The notes: a model not told the origin generated them from the letters alone. Positions 44,653 to 53,829 are shown, counted from the first letter of the stretch. The stretch is DNA of 64,000 bases from Burkholderiales bacterium (GCA_026399875.1 JAPLQF010000019.1:49172-113171), one strand, 5' to 3'. Numbers and translations: made by a program.

Positions 44653-46504
44653 GGGCGACCTGCTGGATACCAAGATAGGCTTCGATGACCGCCGGATCGC
44701 GGCGCATGCCCGACATGTCGCCGCGATAGATCACGCGTCCGCTGTCGAGCACGACCACGTCGTCCACGATGTCGTTGACGAAGTCCATGTGATGCTCGAT
44801 CAGCAGCACGGACTTGCCCTGTGACTTGATGTAGCGGATGACTTCGGCAAGTCGGCCGAGCTCACCTTCGGACAGACCGGCTGCGGGCTCATCGAGCATC
44901 AGGACATCGGGGTCGGCCATCATCGCGCGCGCCACTTCGGTCAGCCGCCGATAGCCATAAGGAAGGGATTCGAGCAGCTGATCGGCAACGCCGGCGAGGC
45001 CTGCAACCTCCATCACCTGCGTGGCTCGCAGCAGATGTGCCTGCTCTTCCTTCATCACGCCCGGAAGGCGCAACGCCGATGAGATCATCGAGCTGCGATA
45101 GCGCAGATGGGCGCCAAGCAGGATGTTTTCGCGGACTGTGAAGCTGGGCACAAGCCGTGGGTCCTGGAAGGTGCGGATCACGCCCTGCGCGGCAATCGCG
45201 TGGCTGGTTTGCCCGCCGATTTCCTTGCCGCGCAAAATGACCTGTCCGGAGCTCGGCGTGTAGATGCCGCTGGCGACGTTGACCAGCGTGCTCTTGCCCG
45301 AGCCGTTGGGGCCGATCAGGGCCGTGATCCGGCCGGGGTGCAGCGCGAGCGAGACCCCGTCGACAGCGACAAGACCGGCAAAACGCTTGACCAGATCGCG
45401 CACTTCGAGCAAGGGTGCTGCATCGGTCTGATGGCCCGCTGCGGCGACTGAAGGCTGGGCAGTCTGCGCAGCCGACGCATCGACGCGTGCCGGCACGCCG
45501 GCTGCGGTCAGGCCGACCGCTCTGAGCGCGCGCCCCGGAATGAAGCGGGCGGGTTCGGCGATCGCCCCGGCGAATCCCTTGCGAAACAGCAGGAAAACCA
45601 CCATCAGGATCAGGCCATAGACCATGAACTGATAGGCCGCGAAGGCCTGCAGCTTGCTGGGCAGATAGGTGAAGAGCACCGCACCGAGAATCGGTCCGAT
45701 GATCGTGCCGATCCCGCCCACGACCGCCATGACCAGCACTTCGACCGAGCGCATGATGGTGAAACTGTCGGGGCCGAGATAGCCCACAAGGTGCGCATAA
45801 AAGGCCCCGGCCAGGCCGGCAATCGCGGCACTGATCGAATAGGCACGCCGCTTGGTTCGTGCCTGGTCGATACCGATGCTGCCGGCGGCAATTTCACTTG
45901 CCTGGATCGCGAAAAAGGCCCGGCCGTGATGTGACTGGATGAAGTTGCGCAACAACCAGAGCACGATGGCGGCGGCCACCAGCAGAATCCTGAAATAGTC
46001 GACCCCGTCGATCTTCATACCGAGGATGGTCAGGCTCTTGAGGGTCGGCGATGCGATCCCGCTCAAGCCCATCACGCCGCCGGTCACGTCGTTCCACTCC
46101 TTGATGATCTCGAAACACAACAGGCCGAAACCCGAGGTCATCATCGCGAGGTAAAACTCCTTGACCCGCCCCGCCGGCACCGCGAGCAGCCAACCCACTA
46201 CCGCAGTGATGACGGTGCCGCCGAAAATTGCAGCGATCACCGGCGCGCCGGCGGACTTGACCAGTAACGCCGATCCATAGGCGCCGATGGCAAAAAATCC
46301 GGCATGGCCAAGGGATATCTGCCCGGCAACACCGGTCAGCAGGTTGATGCTCTGGGCGAGCAGGATGTTGAGCATCACGAATGACAGCAGTTGCACCGTG
46401 CTGCGGTCGGCCGATGCCGGCCAGAACCACAGGACCAGCAGTGCAACGATGATCGTCGCCGGATGCCCCAGTATCTTCGAAACAGTCTGTCGCAGGGCGT
46501 TCAT
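44645..46504 (-). CDS. Fused LivM permease and LivG ATPase
   Basis: One 619-residue chain with two normally separate subunits. Residues 1-~320 form a LivM-type permease (NLLTGVAGQISLGHAGFFAI, REFYLAMMTSGFG-like VKEFYLAMMTSGFGLL, VLVMAVVGGIGTIIGPILGA). A linker rich in Ala, Pro and Gln (about 325-365) follows. The rest is a LivG-type ATPase with LIGPNGSGKSTLVNVASG, IRTFQDPRLVPSFTVRENIL, LPYGYRRLTEVARAM, VLMLDEPAAGLSE and LLIEHHMDFVND. No stop or frameshift interrupts it. It overlaps livH by four bases and livF by eight. The architecture occurs in some proteobacterial carboxylate/aromatic transporters. Confidence 0.93.
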   Translation of the reverse strand: MNALRQTVSKILGHPATIIVALLVLWFWPASADRSTVQLLSFVMLNILLAQSINLLTGVAGQISLGHAGFFAIGAYGSALLVKSAGAPVIAAIFGGTVITAVVGWLLAVPAGRVKEFYLAMMTSGFGLLCFEIIKEWNDVTGGVMGLSGIASPTLKSLTILGMKIDGVDYFRILLVAAAIVLWLLRNFIQSHHGRAFFAIQASEIAAGSIGIDQARTKRRAYSISAAIAGLAGAFYAHLVGYLGPDSFTIMRSVEVLVMAVVGGIGTIIGPILGAVLFTYLPSKLQAFAAYQFMVYGLILMVVFLLFRKGFAGAIAEPARFIPGRALRAVGLTAAGVPARVDASAAQTAQPSVAAAGHQTDAAPLLEVRDLVKRFAGLVAVDGVSLALHPGRITALIGPNGSGKSTLVNVASGIYTPSSGQVILRGKEIGGQTSHAIAAQGVIRTFQDPRLVPSFTVRENILLGAHLRYRSSMISSALRLPGVMKEEQAHLLRATQVMEVAGLAGVADQLLESLPYGYRRLTEVARAMMADPDVLMLDEPAAGLSEGELGRLAEVIRYIKSQGKSVLLIEHHMDFVNDIVDDVVVLDSGRVIYRGDMSGMRRDPAVIEAYLGIQQVAHD

Positions 46505-47385
46505 ACTTTGACCACCTCTTTCTCGCCCAGCAGACCTTCCGGGCGAATCGCCAGCGCAAGCATCAGCAGTGCAAAGGCAATGCCCTGTTCGGCGGCGGTC
46601 GAGATGTAGCCGCCGACCAGCTTCTCGGTCACCCCCAGGAAGAGTCCTCCTGCGAGCGCTCCCCAGGTGTTGCCGATGCCGCCCAGCACCGCTGCCACGA
46701 AACCGAAGATCAGGAGATTGAACCCGAAGGCCGAGTCGACGGTGCCGGTGATCTGCGCGACCAGAATGCCCGCGATGCCGGCAAGGATGCCGCTGCCCAC
46801 ATAGGACAGGGTCACAACCCTTCGAACCGGCACGCCCATGACCGAGGCCAGGTCAGGATCCATGGCAACCGCCTGCAGGGCGCGGCCCCAGGCGGTGCGT
46901 TTGAGGAAGTACTCGAAGGCCAGCACCAGCACCAGCGCAATCGCGAGGATCACCAGATACTGGGCCGATAGTCGCACGCCGAAAACGCTCACATAGTCGC
47001 GCGGCGAAAACAGGAAGGACGGAAAGGCCAGTGCCTGCGAGCCGAAGTACTTCGCAACAAAGCCCTGCAGAAAGATGCCGATGCCGAGTGTGGTGACCAC
47101 CCAGCCCATGCTGCCTCCAAGCTTTGCGATCGGTCGGATCGCGATGGCTTCGGTCAGGCCGCCCACCAGACCGACCAGCACGATGCCGGCAAGCAGCGCG
47201 GCATACAGGCCCATCCCCTGACCGGCAAACAGCACGGCCGCGACTGCGGCGAGCATCATCACCGAACCTTGTCCGAAGTTCAGGGTGCGGGTGGTAAGAA
47301 AGGTGAGGTTCAGCCCGAGCGCGATCAGCGCATAGACCGCCCCCACGCTGATGCCGCCCAGGATCAGGCTGGCCGCAAAGCCCAT
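46501..47385 (-). CDS. LivH-type ABC permease, second system
   Basis: Inner-membrane permease of 294 residues. Family blocks are GGISVGAVYALIALGLNLTF, RTLNFGQGSVMMLAAVAAV, WGRALQAVAMDPDLASVMGV (coupling loop) and FGFVAAVLGGIGNTWGALAG. It begins after a 135-base gap below the solute-binding protein gene that contains a strong hairpin and a 13-base tandem repeat, and its stop overlaps the fused LivM-LivG gene by four bases (46501-46504). Confidence 0.92.
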   Translation of the reverse strand: MGFAASLILGGISVGAVYALIALGLNLTFLTTRTLNFGQGSVMMLAAVAAVLFAGQGMGLYAALLAGIVLVGLVGGLTEAIAIRPIAKLGGSMGWVVTTLGIGIFLQGFVAKYFGSQALAFPSFLFSPRDYVSVFGVRLSAQYLVILAIALVLVLAFEYFLKRTAWGRALQAVAMDPDLASVMGVPVRRVVTLSYVGSGILAGIAGILVAQITGTVDSAFGFNLLIFGFVAAVLGGIGNTWGALAGGLFLGVTEKLVGGYISTAAEQGIAFALLMLALAIRPEGLLGEKEVVKV

Positions 47386-47407
47386 TCGGTGTCTCCCTGT
47401 ATCGGAA

Positions 47408-47456
47408 GGGCATCACCTGCGCGAGGCCAAAGCCTGCCGCAGGTGATTACCCGCCC
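47408..47456 (-). promoter_or_regulatory. Intercistronic stem-loop after the solute-binding protein gene
   Basis: ATCACCTGCG and CGCAGGTGAT (47412-47421 and 47438-47447) pair perfectly, extended by GGGC/GCCC after a small bulge. On the minus-strand mRNA this hairpin sits between the binding protein and permease genes, where it can stabilise the upstream message. A T-run follows it only on the plus strand. Confidence 0.55.
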
Positions 47457-47460
47457 TTTT

Positions 47461-47493
47461 TTGCGTTGCTGAGTTGCGTTGCTGAGTTGCGTT
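47461..47493. repeat. 13-base tandem repeat
   Basis: TTGCGTTGCTGAG is repeated 2.5 times (47461-47473, 47474-47486, partial 47487-47493) in the gap between the solute-binding protein gene and the LivH gene, beside the hairpin. Confidence 0.85.
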
Positions 47494-47520
47494 ACTCGTG
47501 TTGAGTGTCGTTCGCAGCGC

Positions 47521-48744
47521 TCACTGCTTGGTAATCGACAGCACGACCTGACCCTTGTCGTTCTTGATGTACTCGAACATGCCGAGATCCTTGGGCGCCA
47601 CCAGCAGACGCTGTGTCGGCGAGAAATTGGCCACGCCGTTCGAAATCTGCAGTCCCCTGATCTGGTTGATCGCAGCGACCACCTTGGCTGGCTCGGTGGT
47701 GCCGGCAATGCGGATCGCTTCGACCAGCATGTTGGTGCAGTCGAATCCGGCACCGACGGTCAGCGCAAAGTAGACCTGCGGCGAAGTCGGATCGTCACCC
47801 CACCAGCGGTCTTTCTCCCTGCCGAACTTCGCTGCATAGGCATCGGTCAGTTCCTTGGCAACGCCGGTCGGGACCTTGCCCGGAGCATAGGTGGCAAGCA
47901 TGGTGGCTCTTGTGCCAACCGCCAGTTCGCCCGCGCCTTCCTTGTAGGGCAGGGAGATGCCGCCGCCGCTGGTGATCAGCGGCACATCGAATCCGGCACG
48001 CAGCATGTTGCGACGGATCACCGCCATGTCGGCACCCAGACCGACCACGACCAGCACATCAGCACCGGCGCGCTGCACCCGGCTGATCTGCGCGGTCATG
48101 TCCTGAGCCCGCTGGTTATACGACTCGACGGCCACCGGTTTGGACTTGGTCAGCCTTTCGATATCGGCGCTCAGCAGCTGCGCGCCCGAAACGCCGTAGC
48201 CGGTGCTCTCGTGCATGATCCCGATCTTCTTGAAGCGCTGACTGGTGTAGCCGCTCAGTGCAGCCGCTTCGACGTCATTCTGGATGGCGGTCGAGATGAC
48301 GTTCTTGCGGGCCGGTTTGTCGACGCCGTCGGGATAGACGATGGTCGGCGTCTGTGCCTGCGGATTGCAGTAGGCGCGTCCATCGACCGTGACCATGTCG
48401 ATCACGGCGAGCGTCGGGCCGCTGCCGCCAGGCCCGACGATCACGTCGATCTCGGGAGCATCGAGGATCTTGCGGATGTTCTGAACCGCACGATCGGGCA
48501 CGAGCTGGTCGTCGAGCGAAATCGCGAGTTCGACTTTGCGCCCCAGCACGCCGCCCTTGGCATTGATGCGATCGATCGCCAGTTCGATGCCGCGGCGTGT
48601 GCCCTCTCCGAATTCGTTGTAGGGCCCGGTGAGCGCGCCGGTGTTGCCGATTTTGACGGTCTGCGCGCCTGCGCCGGTGGCTGCCGCCACGAGCGCCACG
48701 CCGAGCGCGCGGGCGATCCAGGTCAGGGTGTGACGTGAGGTCAT
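47521..48744 (-). CDS. Branched-chain amino acid-type periplasmic binding protein
   Basis: Type I periplasmic binding protein of 407 residues (LivJ/LivK-like). The signal peptide ends at GAGA before QTVKIGNTGAL. Family blocks are VKIGNTGALTGPYNEFGEGT, ELAIDRINAKGGVLGRKVEL, VIVGPGGSGPTLAVID and KKIGIMHESTGYGVSGAQLL. AAGGAGACA precedes ATG 48744. It belongs to the second Liv-type transporter. Its genomic partners (acyl-CoA ligase, Fe-dehydrogenase) suggest a carboxylate or aromatic ligand rather than an amino acid. Confidence 0.92.
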   Translation of the reverse strand: MTSRHTLTWIARALGVALVAAATGAGAQTVKIGNTGALTGPYNEFGEGTRRGIELAIDRINAKGGVLGRKVELAISLDDQLVPDRAVQNIRKILDAPEIDVIVGPGGSGPTLAVIDMVTVDGRAYCNPQAQTPTIVYPDGVDKPARKNVISTAIQNDVEAAALSGYTSQRFKKIGIMHESTGYGVSGAQLLSADIERLTKSKPVAVESYNQRAQDMTAQISRVQRAGADVLVVVGLGADMAVIRRNMLRAGFDVPLITSGGGISLPYKEGAGELAVGTRATMLATYAPGKVPTGVAKELTDAYAAKFGREKDRWWGDDPTSPQVYFALTVGAGFDCTNMLVEAIRIAGTTEPAKVVAAINQIRGLQISNGVANFSPTQRLLVAPKDLGMFEYIKNDKGQVVLSITKQ

Positions 48745-48820
48745 GGTGTCTTGTCTCCTTGGGTTGTCGTGCTTGTAATCTGTTTGTGATCTTGGTGCGC
48801 AGCCCTCGGGGCCGCATTCA

Positions 48821-49987
48821 TCAGAAGGCCATGTCGAGGATCTCCTTGACCTGGTCCGGATGGCTGATAGGCCGCGGGTTGGCAAGCACCATCGGGCTTT
48901 GCATCGCCGATGCGGCAATGCGGTCGAACTGCTCGCGTTCGACCTTGACCTCGCGAAGGGTTGTCGGCAGCCCCAGGCTGCGGATGAGATCCTGGACCAG
49001 ATCGGCGGCATCAGCCTGAGGCTGGTCAAAGGCTTGCGCAATCCGGCGCAGCGGTGCCTCGACCGCATCGCGGTTGAATCGCATGACGCTGGGCAGCATC
49101 ACGCACGATGTGTGGCCGTGCGCGACGCCGGCAACCGCGCCGAGCTGATGACCGATGCCGTGACTGGCGCCCCACTCGACGCGGCCCATGCCGGTCGAGG
49201 CAAGCCACACACCGAGCTGGCTCTGCAGGCGCATGTCCAGATCGGCAGGCATGGCTCGGTTGGCGGGCAGCGACTCGCGCAACATTCTCAGGCCTTCGGC
49301 GCAGGTCGCCGCAACGAAAGGATTGGGTGTGCGCGAGCAGATCGATTCGACAGCATGGTCGACTGCCCGGATGCCGGTCGACAACCACAGCCATTCAGGG
49401 GTGTGGACCGTCAACGCCGGATCGAGCACGACCATCTGTGCACAGAGGAACTTGCCGACATACAGGTCCTTGACCTGGCGAGCGCGATCGGTGCAACCGC
49501 CGATATTGCTGAACTCCGCGGCCGACAGCGTGGTTGGCACAATGATCTGGCGCACCGGCGACGGCTTGCACGGCGGGATCTTCCAGCTGCCGTCCGGGTT
49601 CATCGTGACGCGGTACTCGCCGAGCTGATCGATCGTCCTGATGTTTTCGGCCAGGACGATCTGTGCCACTTTGACGGTGTCGATCGGCGAGCCGCCGCCA
49701 ACCGTAATGATCAGGTCGGCCTGCGATGCCTCGATGGCCCGGGCGGTCTCGAGCACCGAGGCCCGCGGCGAGTGTTCCTCGGTTTCATCATAGACACCGA
49801 CCACTCGATCACCCAGGCTGGTGCGCAGCGACGTGATCACATCGGTGCGGCGATTAAGCGTCTTGCTCGCGACCACAAAGAGCCGGCGCGCGCCGAGCTC
49901 TTCGGCGATCTGGGAAAGCGCATCGGCCGCAGGCCGACCGTAGATGACCCGCTCCTGCTGAATGAAATCGTATTTCCCTGAGATCAT
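48821..49987 (-). CDS. Iron-containing alcohol dehydrogenase (maleylacetate reductase-like)
   Basis: Group III Fe-dependent dehydrogenase of 388 residues. NAD(P) binding is by LIITVGGGSPIDTVKV (GGGSxxD). The metal ligands lie in LSTGIRAVDHAVESICS (Asp, His) and in WGASHGIGHQLGAVAGVAHG (two His). The enzyme reduces or oxidises a short alcohol, aldehyde or keto-acid; maleylacetate reductase is the closest recognised relative. AAGGGACG precedes ATG 49987. It sits between the acyl-CoA ligase and the binding protein gene. Confidence 0.87.
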   Translation of the reverse strand: MISGKYDFIQQERVIYGRPAADALSQIAEELGARRLFVVASKTLNRRTDVITSLRTSLGDRVVGVYDETEEHSPRASVLETARAIEASQADLIITVGGGSPIDTVKVAQIVLAENIRTIDQLGEYRVTMNPDGSWKIPPCKPSPVRQIIVPTTLSAAEFSNIGGCTDRARQVKDLYVGKFLCAQMVVLDPALTVHTPEWLWLSTGIRAVDHAVESICSRTPNPFVAATCAEGLRMLRESLPANRAMPADLDMRLQSQLGVWLASTGMGRVEWGASHGIGHQLGAVAGVAHGHTSCVMLPSVMRFNRDAVEAPLRRIAQAFDQPQADAADLVQDLIRSLGLPTTLREVKVEREQFDRIAASAMQSPMVLANPRPISHPDQVKEILDMAF

Positions 49988-50013
49988 CGTCGTCCCTTTG
50001 GTCAATGCCGGGT

Positions 50014-51528
50014 TCAATCGCGCGGCAGTGCGTGCTTGGTGACCTTGCCGGTCGCGTTATGCGGCAGCTCAGCAAGGAAACGCACGGTCTTCGGAATTTT
50101 GAAGCGCGCGAGGTTACGCGCACAGTGCTCCAGGATGTCGTCGGCATTCAGCCGACTGCCCTCCTTGAGCACGATGAAGGCCCGACCGACCTCGCCCCAT
50201 TTGTCGTCGGCGATGCCGATGACCGCGGCTTCGGCGATGTCGGGAATCCGATAGAGCGTATCTTCGACCTCGGCGGGATAGACATTCTCGCCACCTGAAA
50301 TGAACATGTCCTTCCAGCGGTCGACGATGAAGTAAAAACCCTCCTCGTCGACATAGGCAGCGTCTCCGGTGTGAAGCCAGCCGTCGACCAGCGCCGTGCT
50401 GTTGGCTTCGGGCCGACGCCAGTAGCCGGGTGTGACCGTCGGCCCCTTGATCATCAGTTCACCGGTCTTGCCGGGGGGCAGTTCGCGGCCCTGGTCATCG
50501 ATGATCTTCAGATCGGCATGCAGCACCTGCTGGCCTGATGAGCCGATCTTGTCGAGGGCGCGTTCCTTGCTGAGCAGGGTGCCGATGGTGCAGGTCTCGG
50601 TCATTCCCCAGCCTTGCTGAAACATCACGCCCTTTTCTGCGTAGAGCTCCAGAAGCGCGATCGGCGATGCGGCACCGCCGATACCGACACTCACCAGATG
50701 ATCGAAGCGCGCCGCAGCGAAATCCGGCAATTGACTCATGAACAGAAAATTCGTCGGTACACCGAAGACATGCGTGATGCCGCTGTCGGGCCGAGCGAGC
50801 AGATCGAGTGCCTGCTGGGCATCGAACTGACGCATGATCGCGACCGGTGCGCCCAGATGAAAGCAGGGCATTGCATAGAGGCAGATCCCGCCGATGTGGA
50901 ACTGAGGCAGGTAGGTCAGCCCTTTGGATGACCGGGTCAGTTCGGTCAGCATCGAGGCATTGACCGCATTGAACAGTTGCGCCCGATAGGTGATCTGTGC
51001 GCCCTTCGGACGCCCGGTGGTGCCCGATGTGTACATCAGCACCCAGACGTCATCGAGCCTGGGGCGCCCGACTGGGGTGGGCTTGCCGGCGGCGGCCATG
51101 ATCCGTTCGTAGTCGCTGTCTCCACCATCCCGTTTGAGGATCAGGTGCGGCAGTTTGCAGCGTCGCTTGAGTTCGGCGACCTGCTCGGTGAATTCCTCGC
51201 TGTAGATCAGGACCGTGGGTTCGGCGTCGTTGAGGATGAACTCGAGTTCCGGCACAGCCAGTCGCCAGTTCAGCGGCAGATGGATGGCGCCTGTGCGCGG
51301 GGCGGCGAAAATGATCTCGTTGCTGTCGGTGGAGTTGTGGCAAAGGGTGGCCACGCGATCACCGGGTTTGACGCCGGCCTCCCGCTGCAGATAGCTGGCC
51401 AGCGCATCGACGCGTTGATGCATCTGCAGATAGGAGAACGATCTGCCTGAATACAGATCTTCCTGAGCAGGTTTATTCGGCGCAAAGCCGGCGTGGTACG
51501 CGATCCAGTCGTAGTGCTGGATTTCCAT
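50014..51528 (-). CDS. Acyl-CoA synthetase (AMP-forming)
   Basis: Class I adenylate-forming enzyme of 504 residues that activates a carboxylic acid to its CoA thioester. P-loop LMYTSGTTGRPKGAQITY, motif GWGMTETCTIG, hinge GWLHTGDAAYVDEEGFYFIV and DRWKDMFISGGENVYPAEVE, and catalytic Lys in LPHNATGKVTKHALPRD. AGGGGAGAC precedes ATG 51528. It heads a likely operon running to 43033 after a 181-base gap from exbD. A CTGTG-N7-CACAG inverted repeat at 51657-51673 in that gap could be an operator. Substrate is unknown. Confidence 0.88.
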   Translation of the reverse strand: MEIQHYDWIAYHAGFAPNKPAQEDLYSGRSFSYLQMHQRVDALASYLQREAGVKPGDRVATLCHNSTDSNEIIFAAPRTGAIHLPLNWRLAVPELEFILNDAEPTVLIYSEEFTEQVAELKRRCKLPHLILKRDGGDSDYERIMAAAGKPTPVGRPRLDDVWVLMYTSGTTGRPKGAQITYRAQLFNAVNASMLTELTRSSKGLTYLPQFHIGGICLYAMPCFHLGAPVAIMRQFDAQQALDLLARPDSGITHVFGVPTNFLFMSQLPDFAAARFDHLVSVGIGGAASPIALLELYAEKGVMFQQGWGMTETCTIGTLLSKERALDKIGSSGQQVLHADLKIIDDQGRELPPGKTGELMIKGPTVTPGYWRRPEANSTALVDGWLHTGDAAYVDEEGFYFIVDRWKDMFISGGENVYPAEVEDTLYRIPDIAEAAVIGIADDKWGEVGRAFIVLKEGSRLNADDILEHCARNLARFKIPKTVRFLAELPHNATGKVTKHALPRD

Positions 51529-51709
51529 ACGAAAGTCTCCCCTGCGGCGATGGCAGACCCGGGTCGGTCCGCAGTGTCATCAGTCCGCCCGAGCCGAGTG
51601 GCAAACGCGTCGGTTTTGCGCGTTGTCCATCGCTCTGTCTGTGGGGGCTAGGATGCCTGTGGCGCTGTCACAGCACAAGCCCCTTCATCGCTGAGCGCTG
51701 GGGTCGCGC

Positions 51710-52147
51710 CTAACGTGGAGAACCTGCCGGCTTCGGGTCGGTCACGAAACCGATCTTCGACACACCGGCCTGCTGCGCTGCCGCCATCACTTCGGCGACC
51801 GACTGATAGCGGACCTGCTGGTCGGCACGAAGATGCAGTTCGGGCTGAGGCTTGCGCTGCGAGGCCTGCGCCAGACGCTCGCGCAAGGCGGCCGAGTCGG
51901 CAAGCGGCGCGTCGTTCCAGAACACCCGCCCCTCGGCATTGATCGATACCGTGACCGTCTCGGGCTTTTCGGGCGACACCGGCGCCCTGGCGCTGGGCAG
52001 GTCGATGTGGATCGCGTGGGTGAGCAGCGGCGCGGTGATGATGAAGATCACCAGCAGCACCAGCATCACGTCGACCAGCGGCGTCGTGTTGATTTCGGCC
52101 ACCGGCTGCATGGGCCCGCCGCGCGAATCGAATCCACCGAAAGCCAT
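51710..52147 (-). CDS. exbD: ExbD/TolR-family biopolymer transport protein
   Basis: Single-pass membrane protein of 145 residues. The N-terminal membrane helix TTPLVDVMLVLLVIFIITAP holds the essential Asp (D26) of the proton channel. The periplasmic domain has LHLRADQQVRYQSVAEVMAA and GVSKIGFVTDP. It works with ExbB to couple the proton motive force to TonB. AAAGGACAACCC precedes ATG 52147. It is the third gene of the tonB-exbB-exbD unit, 46 bases after exbB. Confidence 0.93.
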   Translation of the reverse strand: MAFGGFDSRGGPMQPVAEINTTPLVDVMLVLLVIFIITAPLLTHAIHIDLPSARAPVSPEKPETVTVSINAEGRVFWNDAPLADSAALRERLAQASQRKPQPELHLRADQQVRYQSVAEVMAAAQQAGVSKIGFVTDPKPAGSPR

Positions 52148-52193
52148 GGGTTGTCCTTTTCGAAAGAGGGAATGAGGGCCGGTCAGCGCCGGT

Positions 52194-52940
52194 TCAGTGG
52201 CCGACCGCGCGGATGGTCTGGCTCGTCTCGGGCAGGCTGGTTCGCAGCGCATCGGGTGCTCCCGAATCGATCCGGCTGCCGGTGGTCATCAGGGCGAGCA
52301 GATCGTGCGCAAAGCCATCAAGCTCGGCCAGCATGACCCGGTTGATTCGTGTGAAGGCGTTGTAGGCCAGCACCGCCGGAATTGCGACCGCGAGCCCGGC
52401 AGCGGTCATGACCAGTGCTTCGCCGACCGGGCCGGCCACCTTGTCGATCATGACCTGGCCGGATGAAGCGATCTGAATCAATGCGTGATAAATGCCCCAG
52501 ACCGTGCCGAACAATCCGATGAAAGGGGCGGTGCTGCCCACCGAGGCGAGAAAGGTGAGGCCTGATTCGAGTCGGGCCGAGGTCTGGGTCATCTCCTGGC
52601 GCAGCACACGGGTGATCAGTTCGTTGCGATTGACCGAGCCTGCCAGGCTGGCGTCGGACTGCATCTGCACGGCCCGGTGCGCCTTGTCGGCGATCGGAGC
52701 GAAGACCTGCTCCGGATCCTCACGGCGCAGGGTCTCGATCGCCTCGGGCAGCGAGCGCGCGGCCCAGAAGCGGTCGAGTGCGCTGCCGGCGCTGCGGCGC
52801 ATCCGCCAGGCCGACCAGGCCTTGGCCAGGATGAAATACCAGCTCACCACCGACATCGCCAGCAGCAGCCAGGCCAGGCTGTGCGTGACGATGTCGCCCG
52901 CTCGCCAGAAGTGCATCAATCCGAGTTCTTCACCGTTCAT
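52194..52940 (-). CDS. exbB: ExbB/TolQ-family biopolymer transport protein
   Basis: Three-pass inner-membrane protein of 248 residues. First helix is AWLLLAMSVVSWYFILAKAW, the conserved cytoplasmic region includes LESGLTFLASVGSTAPFIGL and LFGTVWGIYHALIQIA, and GLAVAIPAVLAYNAFTR forms the third helix. It makes the stator ring with ExbD. The start is taken at ATG 52940; an extension to 52994 overlaps tonB. It lies four bases after tonB and before exbD. Confidence 0.93.
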   Translation of the reverse strand: MNGEELGLMHFWRAGDIVTHSLAWLLLAMSVVSWYFILAKAWSAWRMRRSAGSALDRFWAARSLPEAIETLRREDPEQVFAPIADKAHRAVQMQSDASLAGSVNRNELITRVLRQEMTQTSARLESGLTFLASVGSTAPFIGLFGTVWGIYHALIQIASSGQVMIDKVAGPVGEALVMTAAGLAVAIPAVLAYNAFTRINRVMLAELDGFAHDLLALMTTGSRIDSGAPDALRTSLPETSQTIRAVGH

Positions 52941-52944
52941 TTGG

Positions 52945-53829
52945 CTAACCCTCCAGCCTGAAAATCCATTCCCAGTTGCGATACCACTCGGCAACCGGTT
53001 GACCGTCGACCATCGCAGGACGAAACCGCCACTTTCTCACGGCTTCGGTCGCGCTGCGATCCAGTGCGGCAGAACCGCTCGATTCGCGCAACTGAACGTC
53101 GATGACCGCGCCATCGACGCCGACATGCACATCGAGTTTCACACGACCCTGCTCGCCCATCCGGCGCGCCGACGACGGATAGGCGGGCGCGGCGTTGCCG
53201 GCCCAGCTGGCATCGACTCGCGGACCGGTGCGACGTGCCGACTCGGATGCACCCGACGAAGCGGCTGCGAAGCCCTGTCGCTGACCTGGCGCCGATGCCG
53301 TCGGGCTCGCATCTGAGCCTGGCGCCGATGGGCCCGCAGGCGGCACGGTGATGGCGTTGACCGCAGGCGGCGAGGCCGCTGCGGTGATCGAGGGAGCAGG
53401 GGGCACCGGCGCAGATAAAGCGGGTTGCGCGGGTACAGGCACACTGGCCGCAGCGGGCAGCGACGCAGCGGCAGGGTCGGCAATCGATGCCGGTGCCTGC
53501 TTTGCCTCGGCTCGAGCGATCGAGGCAGGGCGGGCTGGCGGCGCGGCGGCGACGCTCGGCGCGGTTTTGGTCTGTGGCGGCGGCGCAGGGGGGCGCGCAG
53601 GAGGGGGCGGTGCTTCTTTCAGGACGACCGGTTGATCGGGTTCGAGCAGCGCTACGACAAGCGGCAGGATCGGCCGATTGAAGGGGGGAAGGTGGGTGGT
53701 CAGTGTCATCAGTCCGGTCGCAACCGCTGCATTGATTGCCAGCGCACCGAGCGCGGCAGCGATGAAGCGCCGGTCGGGTCGCCTGAACAGACGCCCCGTT
53801 GCGGGGCGCATCGCACGCAGGCCGTGCAT
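52945..53829 (-). CDS. tonB: Energy-transducing protein TonB
   Basis: Transmits energy from ExbB-ExbD to outer membrane receptors. It is 294 residues with an N-terminal membrane helix (FIAAALGALAINAAVATGLM), a long Pro/Ala-rich spacer (about residues 70-200), and a C-terminal TonB fold with APAYPSSARRMGEQGRVKLD and AVRKWRFRPAMVDGQPVAEW. ATG 53829 (with CAAGGG upstream) is preferred over an in-frame GTG at 53865, which would overlap dapB. It follows dapB by 28 bases and precedes exbB. Confidence 0.93.
   Translation of the reverse strand: MHGLRAMRPATGRLFRRPDRRFIAAALGALAINAAVATGLMTLTTHLPPFNRPILPLVVALLEPDQPVVLKEAPPPPARPPAPPPQTKTAPSVAAAPPARPASIARAEAKQAPASIADPAAASLPAAASVPVPAQPALSAPVPPAPSITAAASPPAVNAITVPPAGPSAPGSDASPTASAPGQRQGFAAASSGASESARRTGPRVDASWAGNAAPAYPSSARRMGEQGRVKLDVHVGVDGAVIDVQLRESSGSAALDRSATEAVRKWRFRPAMVDGQPVAEWYRNWEWIFRLEG

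Noticed and set aside
47461..47493. Possible CRISPR-like repeat
   Set aside because: Repeats are 13 bases with no spacers and no cas genes nearby; it is a simple tandem repeat.
51657..51673. CTGTG-N7-CACAG inverted repeat upstream of the acyl-CoA ligase gene as a definite operator
   Set aside because: The arms are only five bases, too short to separate from chance; it is mentioned only in the ligase entry.
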